The position numbers and the translations under genes are program-made. This document shows, piece by piece, positions 1 to 11,450 of a DNA stretch of 35,568 nt. The notes under the pieces were generated by a model. The model had not been told where the DNA came from and did not search any database. It was given only the letters and a program-made list of their open reading frames with translations. Numbering within the stretch: position 1 is the stretch's first letter; every line of letters starts with the position of its first letter. This stretch comes from a virus: positions 1 to 35,568 of IMG/VR virus record IMGVR_UViG_3300048924_000240; one strand, written 5' to 3'.

Positions 1-17
1 GTTGAGAGCACAAGACC

Positions 18-33
18 TGGCACACGGGTTGCT
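18..33 (+). promoter_or_regulatory. Sigma-54 (-24/-12) promoter, probably of prkA/yeaG
   Basis: TGGCAC, five bases, then TTGCT; the GG (19-20) and GC (31-32) are 12 apart as sigma-54 holoenzyme requires, giving a predicted start near 44. It points right, toward prkA at the far end of the window. In E. coli, yeaGH is known as an NtrC/sigma-54 nitrogen-starvation operon, which fits this host flank. The prophage now lies between this promoter and the gene. Confidence 0.72.
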
Positions 34-108
34 GCTCTGGTACTGAGGTGCGGGGGTGAAGACGCTTCCAGGAGCCTCCACTATTCATACGAACGGCTCT
101 TTTCCTGT

Positions 109-127
109 GCTAAAAAACGAAAGGACG
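109..127. other. Left attachment site region (attL candidate)
   Basis: Two short sequences here recur at the right junction. GCTAAAA at 109-115 matches 35428-35434. ACGAAAGGACG at 117-127 matches ACAAAAGGACG at 35464-35474 (10 of 11). Either could be the serine-integrase crossover. The second includes a ribosome-binding sequence, so its similarity might be functional rather than due to recombination. Host-like DNA lies to the left, phage genes to the right. Confidence 0.5.
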
Positions 128-165
128 CATATGATCATCAATAGGAACATTTGTAAAATTCAAAA

Positions 166-188
166 AAAAGAGGCCAAAAGCCTCTTTT
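166..188 (-). terminator. Terminator at left prophage end
   Basis: Stem AAAAGAGGC / GCCTCTTTT with loop CAAAA. Read on the minus strand it is followed by a run of T and lies just after the stop of the DUF2188-like gene, so it ends leftward phage transcription before the host DNA. Confidence 0.75.
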
Positions 189-201
189 GTCTTAGTGAGC
201 A

Positions 202-423
202 TTAACCTTTCGGTGGGTATGGATCCTTCCCATGCGAGTCGCTATCTCGAATCTGTCCGTTAGGGCGATGAATGACTAATTCGCTCCCCTGATTTCGGGA
301 TATAGCTCGCCCAGCATCAATAGCTTCTTGCTGAGTACGGTGAGTTGAAGTCACTTTTTCGTTACCTTCGCCTCTGACAGCCCATTGTCCGTTGTGAGGC
401 ACTACATGTTGTTTTTTACCCAT
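202..423 (-). CDS. DUF2188-like small protein
   Basis: About 73 residues from the preferred start MGKKQHVVP. The pattern of a V-P-x-N-G-x-W-A-V-R-G-E-G strand, a T-Q-x-E-A-I-D-A-G-R helix, and a V-I-H-R-P-N-G-Q-I-R-D-x-D-S-x-G-x-D-P ending is that of the DUF2188 family, a short beta-alpha-beta domain of unknown function common in phages and bacteria. An ATG ten codons upstream (453) lacks a ribosome site; neither start has a strong one. A TATAAT-like sequence lies at about 470 on the same strand. It is the last phage gene before attL and is followed by a terminator. It may be a moron; its role is unknown. Confidence 0.7.
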   Translation of the reverse strand: MGKKQHVVPHNGQWAVRGEGNEKVTSTHRTQQEAIDAGRAISRNQGSELVIHRPNGQIRDSDSHGKDPYPPKG

Positions 424-514
424 ACAAGTTACCTGCTGTGTGAAGTACACCATATGGTGTCACTTCTAATTATAGACACTATATGTAGCGTTACGTTTGC
501 ATGAAATCACATTT

Positions 515-1123
<609 letters not shown>

Positions 1124-1131
1124 TTAGTAAT

Positions 1132-1331
1132 GTCGGTTGGTTTTTCTTCTTATTTCCTGTTTCGCCAGTCCGTTACCATTGATGGGAAAACAGAAAGTTC
1201 TAATGAGGTAGTGGCACAGACGCAAGTAATTGTTTTAAGATTGATACTGCACCAACAAACCGCCATCAAAAGTAAGTATGTAGGGGTATCGGCTCAAAGC
1301 AGATAAGTTAGGTATTAGCATACCAACCGAC
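1132..1331. repeat. 9-bp inverted repeat bounding a gene-free segment
   Basis: GTCGGTTGG at 1132-1140 and CCAACCGAC at 1323-1331 are perfect inverted copies. The enclosed ~180 bases contain no convincing gene and no transposase. The segment sits exactly between the truncated methyltransferase and the nuclease cargo gene, so it may mark the recombination that brought in the cargo, or be chance. Confidence 0.35.
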
Positions 1332-1387
1332 CTCACACAGCAAGCGGAAGCAAATGCGTTAGTACTTTCATACTATAAGGAAACTGT

Positions 1388-2305
1388 ATGCCACGATTTG
1401 TAGAGATACCATTTTCAGATTCAAAAGAATTTGAGTCATATGTTTGTGATTATTTTTCCATACAGTATTCAACTGAATTCGCCACATATGGCTCAGCAGG
1501 ACAAAATCAGTATGGTATTGATGGCTTACATTATTCACCAAGTAACAACAGCAAGGTTCATGTTATACAATGTAAAAACTGGAATGCTAAAGAATTAAAA
1601 CTAAGCGATATATTAGCAGATATTGAAAAAACAAAGAATTTAAAAGTTAAATTTGATGTATTCCATTTTGTAACTTCCAGCAAGAAGAACACAAAACTAC
1701 AAGATGAAATAGCTAACAATCTTGAAAAACTAACTAACAATTTTAGTTTTGATTTTCAGATTCACTATTACAGTGATTTTTTTAATGATTCATTAAGGCA
1801 CAGAAATATTGTAAATAAATATTTTCCAATGTTTCTTAATGAAAAAGAATCCCCTCAAATGCGAGATACAAAATCTCTGTTAATGTTAGCTCGTTTCATA
1901 GAGTCTCCGTTTGTTGACATACCCCACTATATATCAAGAGCAAGAATGAACGAAACTCCAGCATACTCTTCTTTAGAATGTTTAAGTACATTCCAACAGA
2001 CTATGCCGGATGGGATCTTTTATGATCCCAAACTTAATGAATATGTAGAGATCTTCTTAGATTACATAGAAAGAATCGACCATTATAGAATATCATATTA
2101 TGAGTTCAAGCATGACCTAAACATACCACGCCTCTTTCATTTAAAGTATATAGGGAAGCCAGAAGAATATAACGCAATTGTAACTAAAATTGAAAACTTG
2201 ATCGAGAACTTCTCTGAAACCTTTAAAAGATTTTTAAGTTATATCAAGAGAAATCATTATGATTTCGATATATTCAAAAACTATTATGTGCCACCAAATA
2301 TTTAA
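1388..2305 (+). CDS. PD-(D/E)XK (Mrr-like) nuclease-domain protein, cargo
   Basis: 305 residues. The N-terminal ~120 residues carry a restriction-endonuclease-like core: acidic helix (E14/E16), Y-G-S-A-G-Q-N-Q-Y-G-I-D with D45, then V-I-Q-C-K with K63, followed by F-V-T-S-S-K-K-N. The GQ-x-Q-x-GID...QCK signature is typical of Mrr-type nuclease domains on bacterial defence proteins. The remaining ~180 residues are unrecognised and helical-looking. The gene is on the strand opposite the late operon, AT-rich, and has a single GTAC in 918 bases, unlike its surroundings, which points to recent acquisition. A phage-borne anti-phage effector is a reasonable inference; the family call is fairly sure, the role is not. 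Confidence 0.65.
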   Translation: MPRFVEIPFSDSKEFESYVCDYFSIQYSTEFATYGSAGQNQYGIDGLHYSPSNNSKVHVIQCKNWNAKELKLSDILADIEKTKNLKVKFDVFHFVTSSKKNTKLQDEIANNLEKLTNNFSFDFQIHYYSDFFNDSLRHRNIVNKYFPMFLNEKESPQMRDTKSLLMLARFIESPFVDIPHYISRARMNETPAYSSLECLSTFQQTMPDGIFYDPKLNEYVEIFLDYIERIDHYRISYYEFKHDLNIPRLFHLKYIGKPEEYNAIVTKIENLIENFSETFKRFLSYIKRNHYDFDIFKNYYVPPNI

Positions 2306-2389
2306 TAGTTAGGTATGTAAGCAAACAAAAAAAATTAAATCACCCATAATCTATACCTGTACAATTTAAGTGCGGGTATTTAGGGAAAA

Positions 2390-2641
2390 ATGATGAAAAA
2401 CCTTTGGATGATGTTAATTGCATTTATTTTAACAAGTTGTGCAATGGTTCAATACAATGATGGTAAGACTGTTAGTATTCAGGCTGACGCTTGGTATGGT
2501 TTAGATAGTTTACAGAAAACAGCTAACAACGCATGTAAGCAGTATGGTAAATCTAAAGCAACATATAGACATAGTGCTAACATGAACCCGAATCTACCCG
2601 CAGGAACAGGTGTACAAAATACTATCTGGGAATGTAACTGA
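2390..2641 (+). CDS. Small phage lipoprotein
   Basis: 83 residues with a lipoprotein signal: M-K-N-L then a hydrophobic stretch and lipobox L-T-S-C (Cys17 if counted from the first ATG). AGGG lies a few bases before the paired ATGs at 2390 and 2393; either may be used. The mature ~66-residue part has two further cysteines (C49, C82) and no recognised domain. Small phage lipoproteins include lysogenic-conversion proteins such as Cor, which blocks receptors, and Rz1 spanins; this one lacks the proline-rich Rz1 composition and has no Rz partner beside it. Superinfection exclusion is a guess from position and type. It shares a bidirectional terminator with the convergent gene. Confidence 0.6.
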   Translation: MMKNLWMMLIAFILTSCAMVQYNDGKTVSIQADAWYGLDSLQKTANNACKQYGKSKATYRHSANMNPNLPAGTGVQNTIWECN

Positions 2642-2668
2642 AAATATCTTTATCTATCAAAAAAATAA

Positions 2669-2688
2669 AGGCCGAGTTATTTCGGCCT
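2669..2688. terminator. Bidirectional terminator
   Basis: AGGCCGA / TCGGCCT stem with a short loop, with A-rich DNA on the left and T-rich DNA on the right. It lies between the converging lipoprotein gene and the 87-residue late gene. Confidence 0.75.
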
Positions 2689-2694
2689 GATTTC

Positions 2695-2958
2695 TTACTT
2701 ACCCGCTAATTTCCTTGTGGCGGCAGATGGTTTACCAATAATCATCTGCATCCCTTCCTTGGTTTGTTTCATTGATTTCATCAGAGATCTGGCAGCAACT
2801 GGTAGCTGATTATATTTTTTAACTAAATAACCACCTTTGACTTTTTCTATAACACCATCATTTTCAAGTTGTTCAAAGTCAATTGCGGATACTTCTTTAG
2901 CTTTATCGATTAATGTTTTTATCATTTCGTCGCGTGACGGCATTCCATCATTCATCAT
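2695..2958 (-). CDS. Unknown small late protein
   Basis: 87 residues, predicted mostly helical and lysine-rich, without signal peptide or membrane segment and without a family I recognise. It is the last gene of the leftward late operon, 11 bases after the holin-like gene, and ends at a terminator. Position suggests a late role (lysis accessory or virion component), but nothing in the sequence decides. Confidence 0.5.
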   Translation of the reverse strand: MMNDGMPSRDEMIKTLIDKAKEVSAIDFEQLENDGVIEKVKGGYLVKKYNQLPVAARSLMKSMKQTKEGMQMIIGKPSAATRKLAGK

Positions 2959-2969
2959 AAAATCTCATG

Positions 2970-3260
2970 TTAATTACCACCAACTAAAAGTATAAGTACT
3001 TTCCAAACATCTTCAAGGGGAATCGGTGGAAGGATAACCCCAAAAGCCCCGAGTAGTGGAATGATCACAAAATTCCATAGCACAATGAATGTAAGTACCC
3101 ATCCTAACCCCTGCCGCCAGGTGAATCCCTTACGAGTTTCTTCGAGTGTAATTTGGTTTTGTTCGTGACTGTTCTGTGCATCTAATGCTTGCTTACTTTG
3201 TTCTTTTTTCTGGAAGAAACCAATTCCAGATTTGATCAAATCAATCAATATACTAATCAT
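2970..3260 (-). CDS. Holin-like protein (GTA/3TM holin type)
   Basis: 96 residues: an amphipathic N-terminus, a charged Q/E/K-rich middle, F-T-W-R-Q-G-L-G-W leading into a membrane segment (~50-70), a P-P-I-P turn and a second hydrophobic stretch (~78-94). This resembles the GTA-type three-helix holin family, in which the N-terminal amphipathic helix counts as a third segment. It would permeabilise the inner membrane to release the lysozyme encoded at 4624-5073. Its start overlaps the end of the upstream gene by four bases, implying translational coupling. Holin function is inferred from topology and position. Confidence 0.55.
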   Translation of the reverse strand: MISILIDLIKSGIGFFQKKEQSKQALDAQNSHEQNQITLEETRKGFTWRQGLGWVLTFIVLWNFVIIPLLGAFGVILPPIPLEDVWKVLILLVGGN

Positions 3261-3568
3261 TCAATAATCCCCACGGCATATACCCAAAAATGTTTACCCT
3301 TCACAAAGAGCTTCTTACTTTCAATTAGAAATACAGGTATCTTTTCACCCTGTAATTCCCATTCAAGTACCTCACCTACTTTAAAATCTTTCTTCTTCTC
3401 ATAAATAACGTTCATATAACTCTCAATCTGATAATTGCTTTTCTTAACGACCTTTTGAAATTTCTTATCAAGAAAGCATTTATTAATTGGCATACTATTA
3501 CCATCTGGTGTCATGCCATTTAGCTTAATCTCGCTTGTTAAATCACCGTAATGTTGTTCAAAATTCAT
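3257..3568 (-). CDS. Unknown late protein
   Basis: 103 residues, mixed strands and helices, no membrane segment. Four-base overlaps link it to both neighbours, so it belongs to the end of the late operon. I do not recognise its family; pairing with the 192-residue gene upstream suggests a joint virion or assembly role. Confidence 0.5.
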   Translation of the reverse strand: MNFEQHYGDLTSEIKLNGMTPDGNSMPINKCFLDKKFQKVVKKSNYQIESYMNVIYEKKKDFKVGEVLEWELQGEKIPVFLIESKKLFVKGKHFWVYAVGIIE

Positions 3569-4143
3569 TGTCTACTTATCCTGAATGTTCCCTGAATACC
3601 GCTCATAATTACCCTTACGCCATCATTAGCTTCTTTATAGAAGTCATAGATAAGGCGACGTTGTTTCTTCTCACGTAAGCCAATTACCCGTTTGGTTTTC
3701 TTCTTGGTATCTTTCTTTGCGGTATCAATTAATCGTTCCTTGCCGTTCTTACCCTTCACTACCTTATATCGCCCACTTAATAGATTCTTTTTCAGTCCTG
3801 AAATGTTGCCCTGCTTAGTTAATCTTGCAGATGAAGTAGGTATAAACTTATCAATTGCCTTTGGCTGTACCAGTACTTGATAAAGGTACTTAGCCTGAAT
3901 ATCTTTAACCATGATGGTTGATGTGACTGAATTTCTCCCAACCTTTTTATAGAAGAATAGGATGGAACGTTGAGTAAAGCCCACTGCCCCACGGTCAACG
4001 CTATTATTCAAATCACCCTGCATTCTTTGGGATAGTAGCTTGGAACGTTTAATTATTTCATTCTGGAATTGATTATTTAATCTAACTCCCTGCGTTTGTA
4101 TATAGTTCCTTGTACTACCAATCCCATTTATTCCACTTGCCAT
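3565..4143 (-). CDS. Putative tail-completion (gpZ-like) or virion protein
   Basis: 192 residues, very basic, with Arg/Lys-rich runs in the second half (KKDTKKKTKR, REKKQRR) after a helical N-terminus. Length and basic composition match lambda gpZ (192 residues), and the canonical Z position between the FII-like and U-like genes is empty here, so a displaced Z is possible. I see no diagnostic motif, and another structural or DNA-binding role would fit equally. It follows the GIY-YIG-like gene by nine bases. Confidence 0.4.
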   Translation of the reverse strand: MASGINGIGSTRNYIQTQGVRLNNQFQNEIIKRSKLLSQRMQGDLNNSVDRGAVGFTQRSILFFYKKVGRNSVTSTIMVKDIQAKYLYQVLVQPKAIDKFIPTSSARLTKQGNISGLKKNLLSGRYKVVKGKNGKERLIDTAKKDTKKKTKRVIGLREKKQRRLIYDFYKEANDGVRVIMSGIQGTFRISRQ

Positions 4144-4152
4144 ATATTTACC

Positions 4153-4587
4153 TCAATTCAAGTACTCCAATAGTTCCTGTACTATTCCGAGTAGTCTTTT
4201 TTTATCCTTTGCATTTGGTGATCTAATCTTACTCATCATTGCCAGATTCAAACATTCCGGTTTAAGCATCTGATGAAGGATCAGTATTGCCTCAACTATC
4301 ATTACCTCTCGCATAGTTGCGAAACACCATAGAATTGTTTTTGAGTACTGTTCACCCTTTTCAATTTTGCTTTTAACGACATTGGAACTACTAAGGTACT
4401 CACGCCAGCCATTTTCCTTAGAGGTGGGTTTTATCTTTCTCGCATCCTTCACCCTCTGGTATATCTGCTTTGCACCTACATAATTAGAACCATCCTCAAA
4501 CTGAAAGATATAAACGAAACCAGCATATTCACCGGATAACATTTCCTTTTCGCTCCAATCATCTGAGTATTTCCATTCACTCATCAT
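4153..4587 (-). CDS. GIY-YIG-like nuclease-fold phage protein
   Basis: 144 residues. G-F-V-Y-I-F (23-28) followed by Y-V-G-A-K (36-40) stands for the two halves of the GIY-YIG motif; a basic stretch, W61-x-x-Y64 with S66-S-S, and an acidic residue in the following helix (E94 or E99) fit the rest of the fold. The first G of GIY is present but the motif is degenerate, so activity is uncertain. Phage members are often homing-type endonucleases. A TAAATAC element lies 25 bases before its start; the divergent lysozyme gene starts 37 bases away. Confidence 0.5.
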   Translation of the reverse strand: MMSEWKYSDDWSEKEMLSGEYAGFVYIFQFEDGSNYVGAKQIYQRVKDARKIKPTSKENGWREYLSSSNVVKSKIEKGEQYSKTILWCFATMREVMIVEAILILHQMLKPECLNLAMMSKIRSPNAKDKKRLLGIVQELLEYLN

Positions 4588-4612
4588 AAATATTCCTATA
4601 AATTCATTATAG

Positions 4613-4619
4613 GTATTTA
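4613..4619 (-). promoter_or_regulatory. TAAATAC promoter-like element
   Basis: TAAATAC on the minus strand, 25 bases before the start of the GIY-YIG-like gene; the same element recurs at a similar distance before four other leftward genes. It also lies immediately before the rightward lysozyme gene. Confidence 0.35.
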
Positions 4620-4623
4620 GTAA

Positions 4624-5073
4624 ATGAGCGACTTAAAAACACGATTAAAAGAATATGAAGGTACTAAAGAGTATCAGGCAAAATTGAAGTACTTCAGAAA
4701 TGAGAAATTCTATCCATATGCTGATAATTTAGGATTTAGTACTATTGGATATGGTCACTTAATTCAGGCGGGAGAAGATTTTAGTACTGGTATTACTGAA
4801 AGCGAAGCAGACAAGTTACTATCCCGCGATTTAGCCGAAACCATTATGCAGGTACAGACATTAGGGTTAAATCTTCCCGATGACTGGAATGATTTTCTTA
4901 TTATCATGACCTTCCAGTTAGGTATTGGTGGAGTGAAGAAATTCCGTAAGATGTTAGCAGCCCTGAAAGCACATGATTACCCTAAAGCAATTAAACAGGC
5001 TAAAGATTCGCTATGGTACAGGCAGACACCAAACCGTGTGAATTCCATGATTGCAGTACTTAAAAACAAATAA
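4624..5073 (+). CDS. Phage lysozyme (endolysin), GH24/T4-type
   Basis: 149 residues; cleaves the MurNAc-GlcNAc bond of peptidoglycan for host lysis. The T4 lysozyme catalytic triad is visible: E12-G13, D34 in Y-A-D-N-L-G, and T40 in F-S-T-I-G-Y-G-H. The E-to-D spacing is longer than in T4 by an inserted ~13-residue charged segment. The C-terminal R-x-x-N-R-V-N pattern also fits. There is no signal peptide, so it needs a holin. It is on the strand opposite the late operon, so it cannot share the late transcript with the holin-like gene and must have its own promoter. Confidence 0.9.
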   Translation: MSDLKTRLKEYEGTKEYQAKLKYFRNEKFYPYADNLGFSTIGYGHLIQAGEDFSTGITESEADKLLSRDLAETIMQVQTLGLNLPDDWNDFLIIMTFQLGIGGVKKFRKMLAALKAHDYPKAIKQAKDSLWYRQTPNRVNSMIAVLKNK

Positions 5074-5079
5074 AAAAAA

Positions 5080-5106
5080 GGCATAGTACGAATGACATAC
5101 TATGCC
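5080..5106. terminator. Bidirectional terminator after lysozyme
   Basis: GGCATAGTA / TACTATGCC stem, 9-base loop, poly-A to the left and T7 to the right, between the converging lysozyme gene and the coiled-coil membrane gene. Confidence 0.85.
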
Positions 5107-5111
5107 TTTTT

Positions 5112-5384
5112 TTATGGTCGTTGTTTCTGCTGAAGAATTGCAATAATCCTTTCAATCTTAACATCAAGTTCATGGATTTGTGTTTCCAATTTACTTAGTG
5201 TATCTCTCATCTTATCCTGATCATCCTCAATACGGGAAATACTACTTTCCAGTACAGCAATGGTAGTTTCAAGAGTAGCAACGCGAGTTAATAGATCATT
5301 CGTATCCTTTGTATTATCCCGAAAGATAGTATAAAGGAAAACGCATCCAGAAATAACAAGAGCTAAAATAGCACCGATATCCAT
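5112..5384 (-). CDS. Membrane-anchored coiled-coil protein (XhlA-like)
   Basis: 90 residues: an N-terminal membrane segment (~4-21) followed by an uninterrupted heptad-rich coiled coil (~30-85). This architecture recalls small phage lysis or baseplate accessory proteins such as hemolysin XhlA, although there the membrane segment is usually C-terminal. It follows the tail-tip genes and converges on the lysozyme, consistent with a lysis accessory role. Its own upstream element TAAATAC lies 29 bases before the start; AGAGG precedes the ATG. Confidence 0.5.
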   Translation of the reverse strand: MDIGAILALVISGCVFLYTIFRDNTKDTNDLLTRVATLETTIAVLESSISRIEDDQDKMRDTLSKLETQIHELDVKIERIIAILQQKQRP

Positions 5385-5413
5385 ACTGGAACCTCTTTGT
5401 TGTTATTGTTTTT

Positions 5414-5420
5414 GTATTTA
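5414..5420 (-). promoter_or_regulatory. TAAATAC promoter-like element
   Basis: Reads TATAAATAC on the minus strand in the 38-base gap between two co-directional leftward genes, 29 bases before the coiled-coil gene. TTGGCG stands 18 bases upstream of TATAAA as a possible -35. Confidence 0.4.
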
Positions 5421-5422
5421 TA

Positions 5423-6079
5423 TTAATAACCTGTAAATGTCGCCAATGCTATCTGGATACCATTATTCCCCATTGCCTGGCGGTAGGTTTTCTGGTTCTT
5501 TGAAACGTACTGAAGACTAAATGAAGTACTGGAATTACGCCTGATAACCAGACCAGAGTATCCAATTACTGTACCATCATCAGATATGTTCCCCGGACAT
5601 TGCGACCAGCAGAACCAGGGATCAGCTACCGGAGACGTTACCGTAATGGCAGTACTGAGATCGGTAGCCGCAGGTGCTGTCAAAAATCCTCTGATACGTG
5701 GCATTGTTGCCGCTGATGCAGCAGACCAGATTAAAGTACCGGAAGCATTGAACACATCAAGAAAACCAGATGTGGGGGTAGCCGTGTGAGTACTTGTCAT
5801 GAAGCGACCTGTATTTGGTTGAAACATGTACGCCCCAGGGAAACACCATGCCCCGTCTTTTTGGATCTGGAACCAGTACTGTGTGGTGTTCCTGTTAGCT
5901 ACTACTGATGGCATAACGAAACCGAGCGATCCACCATTACCGAAGGCACAGGTAAAGCCTGTGTAGTATCCCGTATCAGTTAGATTGCCCATAGCTTTTA
6001 CTGCACCCGTCATTATCGACTTGTTAGTACTATCAATTGTCAGTGCACCCGCTGAATTATATACCTCAAAACCTGCCAT
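5423..6079 (-). CDS. Tail-tip accessory protein, larger of a related pair
   Basis: 218 residues. It begins M-A-G-F-E-V-Y-N-S-A-G-A-L-T-I-D, parallel to the start of the preceding 98-residue protein (M-A-Q-G-L-Q-C-W-N-A-A-G-V-L-V-V-D), and continues with Gly/Ser/Thr-rich beta sequence. Proteins of this kind (DUF6453-like, to my recollection) follow gpJ in several enterobacterial siphophages and are taken to be distal tail or receptor-contact proteins. It starts one base after the 98-residue gene stops, so the two are co-translated. Confidence 0.55.
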   Translation of the reverse strand: MAGFEVYNSAGALTIDSTNKSIMTGAVKAMGNLTDTGYYTGFTCAFGNGGSLGFVMPSVVANRNTTQYWFQIQKDGAWCFPGAYMFQPNTGRFMTSTHTATPTSGFLDVFNASGTLIWSAASAATMPRIRGFLTAPAATDLSTAITVTSPVADPWFCWSQCPGNISDDGTVIGYSGLVIRRNSSTSFSLQYVSKNQKTYRQAMGNNGIQIALATFTGY

Positions 6080-6080
6080 C

Positions 6081-6377
6081 TTACGCCGTCCACTTATATA
6101 CGTTAAAAGTGTAGTTACCAGCTAACGGTGCATATGTTGGCAAATAAACCGCAGTGAATGAGCCATTATTACAAAAGGCTGACCATTCATTAAAGGTATC
6201 ACTGGCGGGGGCATAGTGTACAAACCAGCCTGTAGTTTTCATATTTGGTACTGATACAGTATAGGTCTGTGCAGAAGTAGCCTTGACAGTATAAGTACCC
6301 ATAAAACGAATGTTATAATCAGTCAGATCTACTACTAATACACCCGCTGCATTCCAACATTGTAATCCCTGTGCCAT
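6081..6377 (-). CDS. Tail-tip accessory protein, smaller of a related pair
   Basis: 98 residues, beta-rich, no signal. The N-terminal ~17 residues align with those of the 218-residue neighbour, so both share a small conserved N-terminal strand module, probably for docking to the tail tip. ATAGTTCTTACTCC on the plus strand reads as a GGAGTAAG ribosome site just before the ATG on the minus strand. Confidence 0.55.
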   Translation of the reverse strand: MAQGLQCWNAAGVLVVDLTDYNIRFMGTYTVKATSAQTYTVSVPNMKTTGWFVHYAPASDTFNEWSAFCNNGSFTAVYLPTYAPLAGNYTFNVYKWTA

Positions 6378-6483
6378 AGTTCTTACTCCTGTAAATCCTT
6401 TTCTTCATTCCAATTGTTTCTTTTCCGCTAATACTGAATGGGTTAGTACTGGTACTATTGAAAGTACTTTCATTAGATTTCAT
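6319..6483 (-). CDS. Possible 54-residue Ser/Thr/Asn-rich leader ORF
   Basis: An ATG at 6483 is preceded by AAAGGATACATAA, the ribosome-site pattern used by several genes here (AAGGAT a few bases before ATG). The frame encodes 54 residues rich in Ser, Thr, Asn and Lys in its first 38 and overlaps the next gene out of frame by 59 bases. It fills the otherwise empty space after gpJ. It could be a real small protein or a coupling leader; only the ribosome site supports it. Confidence 0.35.
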   Translation of the reverse strand: MKSNESTFNSTSTNPFSISGKETIGMKKRIYRSKNYGTGITMLECSGCISSRSD

Positions 6484-6502
6484 TTATGTATCCTTTTGAA
6501 AT

Positions 6503-6523
6503 GGGGTTACAGTTAATAACCCC
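6503..6523 (-). terminator. Hairpin after gpJ-like gene
   Basis: GGGGTTA / TAACCCC, 7-base loop, 12 bases past the gpJ stop. The T-tract is weak (ATTTC), so partial termination or transcript stabilisation is likelier than a full stop. Confidence 0.45.
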
Positions 6524-6534
6524 TGATTTATTTA

Positions 6535-10233
<3,699 letters not shown>

Positions 10234-10234
<1 letters not shown>

Positions 10235-10857
10235 TATTTGTATTTCCAGTTCTGATTTTGATTAACTTGTCCTAACAGACTAAAGTACTCATCATTTTTG
10301 TAGTACGATTGATATACTGAATTGGCCGCGATTAATGCAGGTTGTCTGTCTAATTTTTTATAAACAGAATTCACATATATTGTCATTTCATTCTGTTTCT
10401 GATTTGGATCAGCTACTGCCTGTACATAGTCAATAAACCCCGTAAACATGAGCATTGAATCAATTACAGTACTATCATATGGATTGAGAATTACTAACTT
10501 GATATTCATCTGTGCATCTTTCAAGAAACCACCAAGGGCAAGAGCACGAACCGAGGCGTTTACATTGCTAATTTTAAAACTGATAGCATCATTAGAAATG
10601 CCCTTTTGTTCTGAATATGAAGGTAATGAACCACTAATAATGTCTGGAAAAGTTATGTACTTATAACCATCCAGATCAATATCAATTAGTGAATCCGTCC
10701 AGTGAAAACCATTAGTACCTTTTGGTAGTACATCAAAACAAGTGACATTAACGCCTAAACTCATAATTTCCATTAGTGTTAATCTTGTCTTGGTTGTACC
10801 TCTGACTAACTTCCAGTACTTAAGAAGATTAGCATTAGTATATATACCTGAGTCCAT
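10234..10857 (-). CDS. Distal tail protein (gpL-like / DUF2163-like position)
   Basis: 207 residues, soluble, beta-rich. In order and size it corresponds to the distal tail/hub protein between the ring protein and the K-like peptidase (lambda L is 232 residues). It contains F-T-G-F-I-D-Y-V and a C-terminal Y-x-x-L-D-R-Q-P-A-L-I-A-A-N segment resembling DUF2163-type proteins. Single-base overlaps with both neighbours show tight coupling. The assignment rests mainly on synteny. Confidence 0.55.
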
Positions 10858-11414
10858 TAGATGATATTCTCCGTTGCTTTCAATGTAATATTCATGATGT
10901 TCCCAATTGGAAATGAATAATCATTATCAGGATCTAATACCGCCTCGATCATAAGATTGTTATATTTGAGTACTTCACTTGCCTGTACTGTATTTTGTAG
11001 AGCAGGGAAAATAGTAATTGAAGTACTGGTACGTTCTACGATTCGATATAGCTTATTGTGATTGGAAAACTGTACCCACTCACCCACGGCTAATGTGTTA
11101 GTACTGACAGGTACAACCATATTACCCGGTTTAGTAAGAGCAGTAGCGGTTACAGCACCAGTCTGTTTACCGTAATATGTACCTGCAAGACCCAATGCCA
11201 TGGTGAAAGGTTTGCCCTGTGCATATTGAGCTAAAAAGCTATTCACTTCATTTAGTGATGCCGGATTAAAATTGAGGGTGAACTGAATTTGATAGTATTG
11301 AATTCCAGTACTTCTCATGATACGTTGACCTGTCCATGTTTGATTTGAGTAGATCGGTTCAGTACTTTTAATTTGAAAGTTCGTTACTTTCACGTTATTT
11401 GTAAATGATGTCAT
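10857..11414 (-). CDS. Minor (distal) tail protein, gpM-like position
   Basis: 185 residues with alternating strands, including a Q-Y-Y-Q-I-Q-F-T-L-N-F beta segment and an SH3-like middle (G-E-W-V-Q-F). It is the first tail gene after the inserted plus-strand membrane gene, and its likely promoter element TAAATAC lies 26 bases upstream (11441-11447). It would form the first distal ring below the tube. Family not certain. Confidence 0.55.
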   Translation of the reverse strand: MTSFTNNVKVTNFQIKSTEPIYSNQTWTGQRIMRSTGIQYYQIQFTLNFNPASLNEVNSFLAQYAQGKPFTMALGLAGTYYGKQTGAVTATALTKPGNMVVPVSTNTLAVGEWVQFSNHNKLYRIVERTSTSITIFPALQNTVQASEVLKYNNLMIEAVLDPDNDYSFPIGNIMNITLKATENII

Positions 11415-11440
11415 TATGTCCTCAACATTCCTTGTTTAGA

Positions 11441-11447
11441 GTATTTA
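11441..11447 (-). promoter_or_regulatory. TAAATAC promoter-like element
   Basis: TTATAAATACT on the minus strand in the 36-base divergent gap, 26 bases before the distal tail gene. A restart promoter is needed here because a bidirectional terminator (12066-12088) precedes it on the late transcript. Confidence 0.4.
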
Positions 11448-11450
11448 TAA

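Noticed and set aside
1132-1331. Insertion sequence bounded by inverted repeats
   Set aside because: About 200 bases, no transposase and no target duplication seen; kept only as an inverted repeat.
10448-10666. Rightward frames antisense to tail and capsid genes (also at 7277, 7892, 13044, 22166, 24440)
   Set aside because: They mirror well-supported genes, lack ribosome sites and encode low-complexity or basic nonsense sequence.
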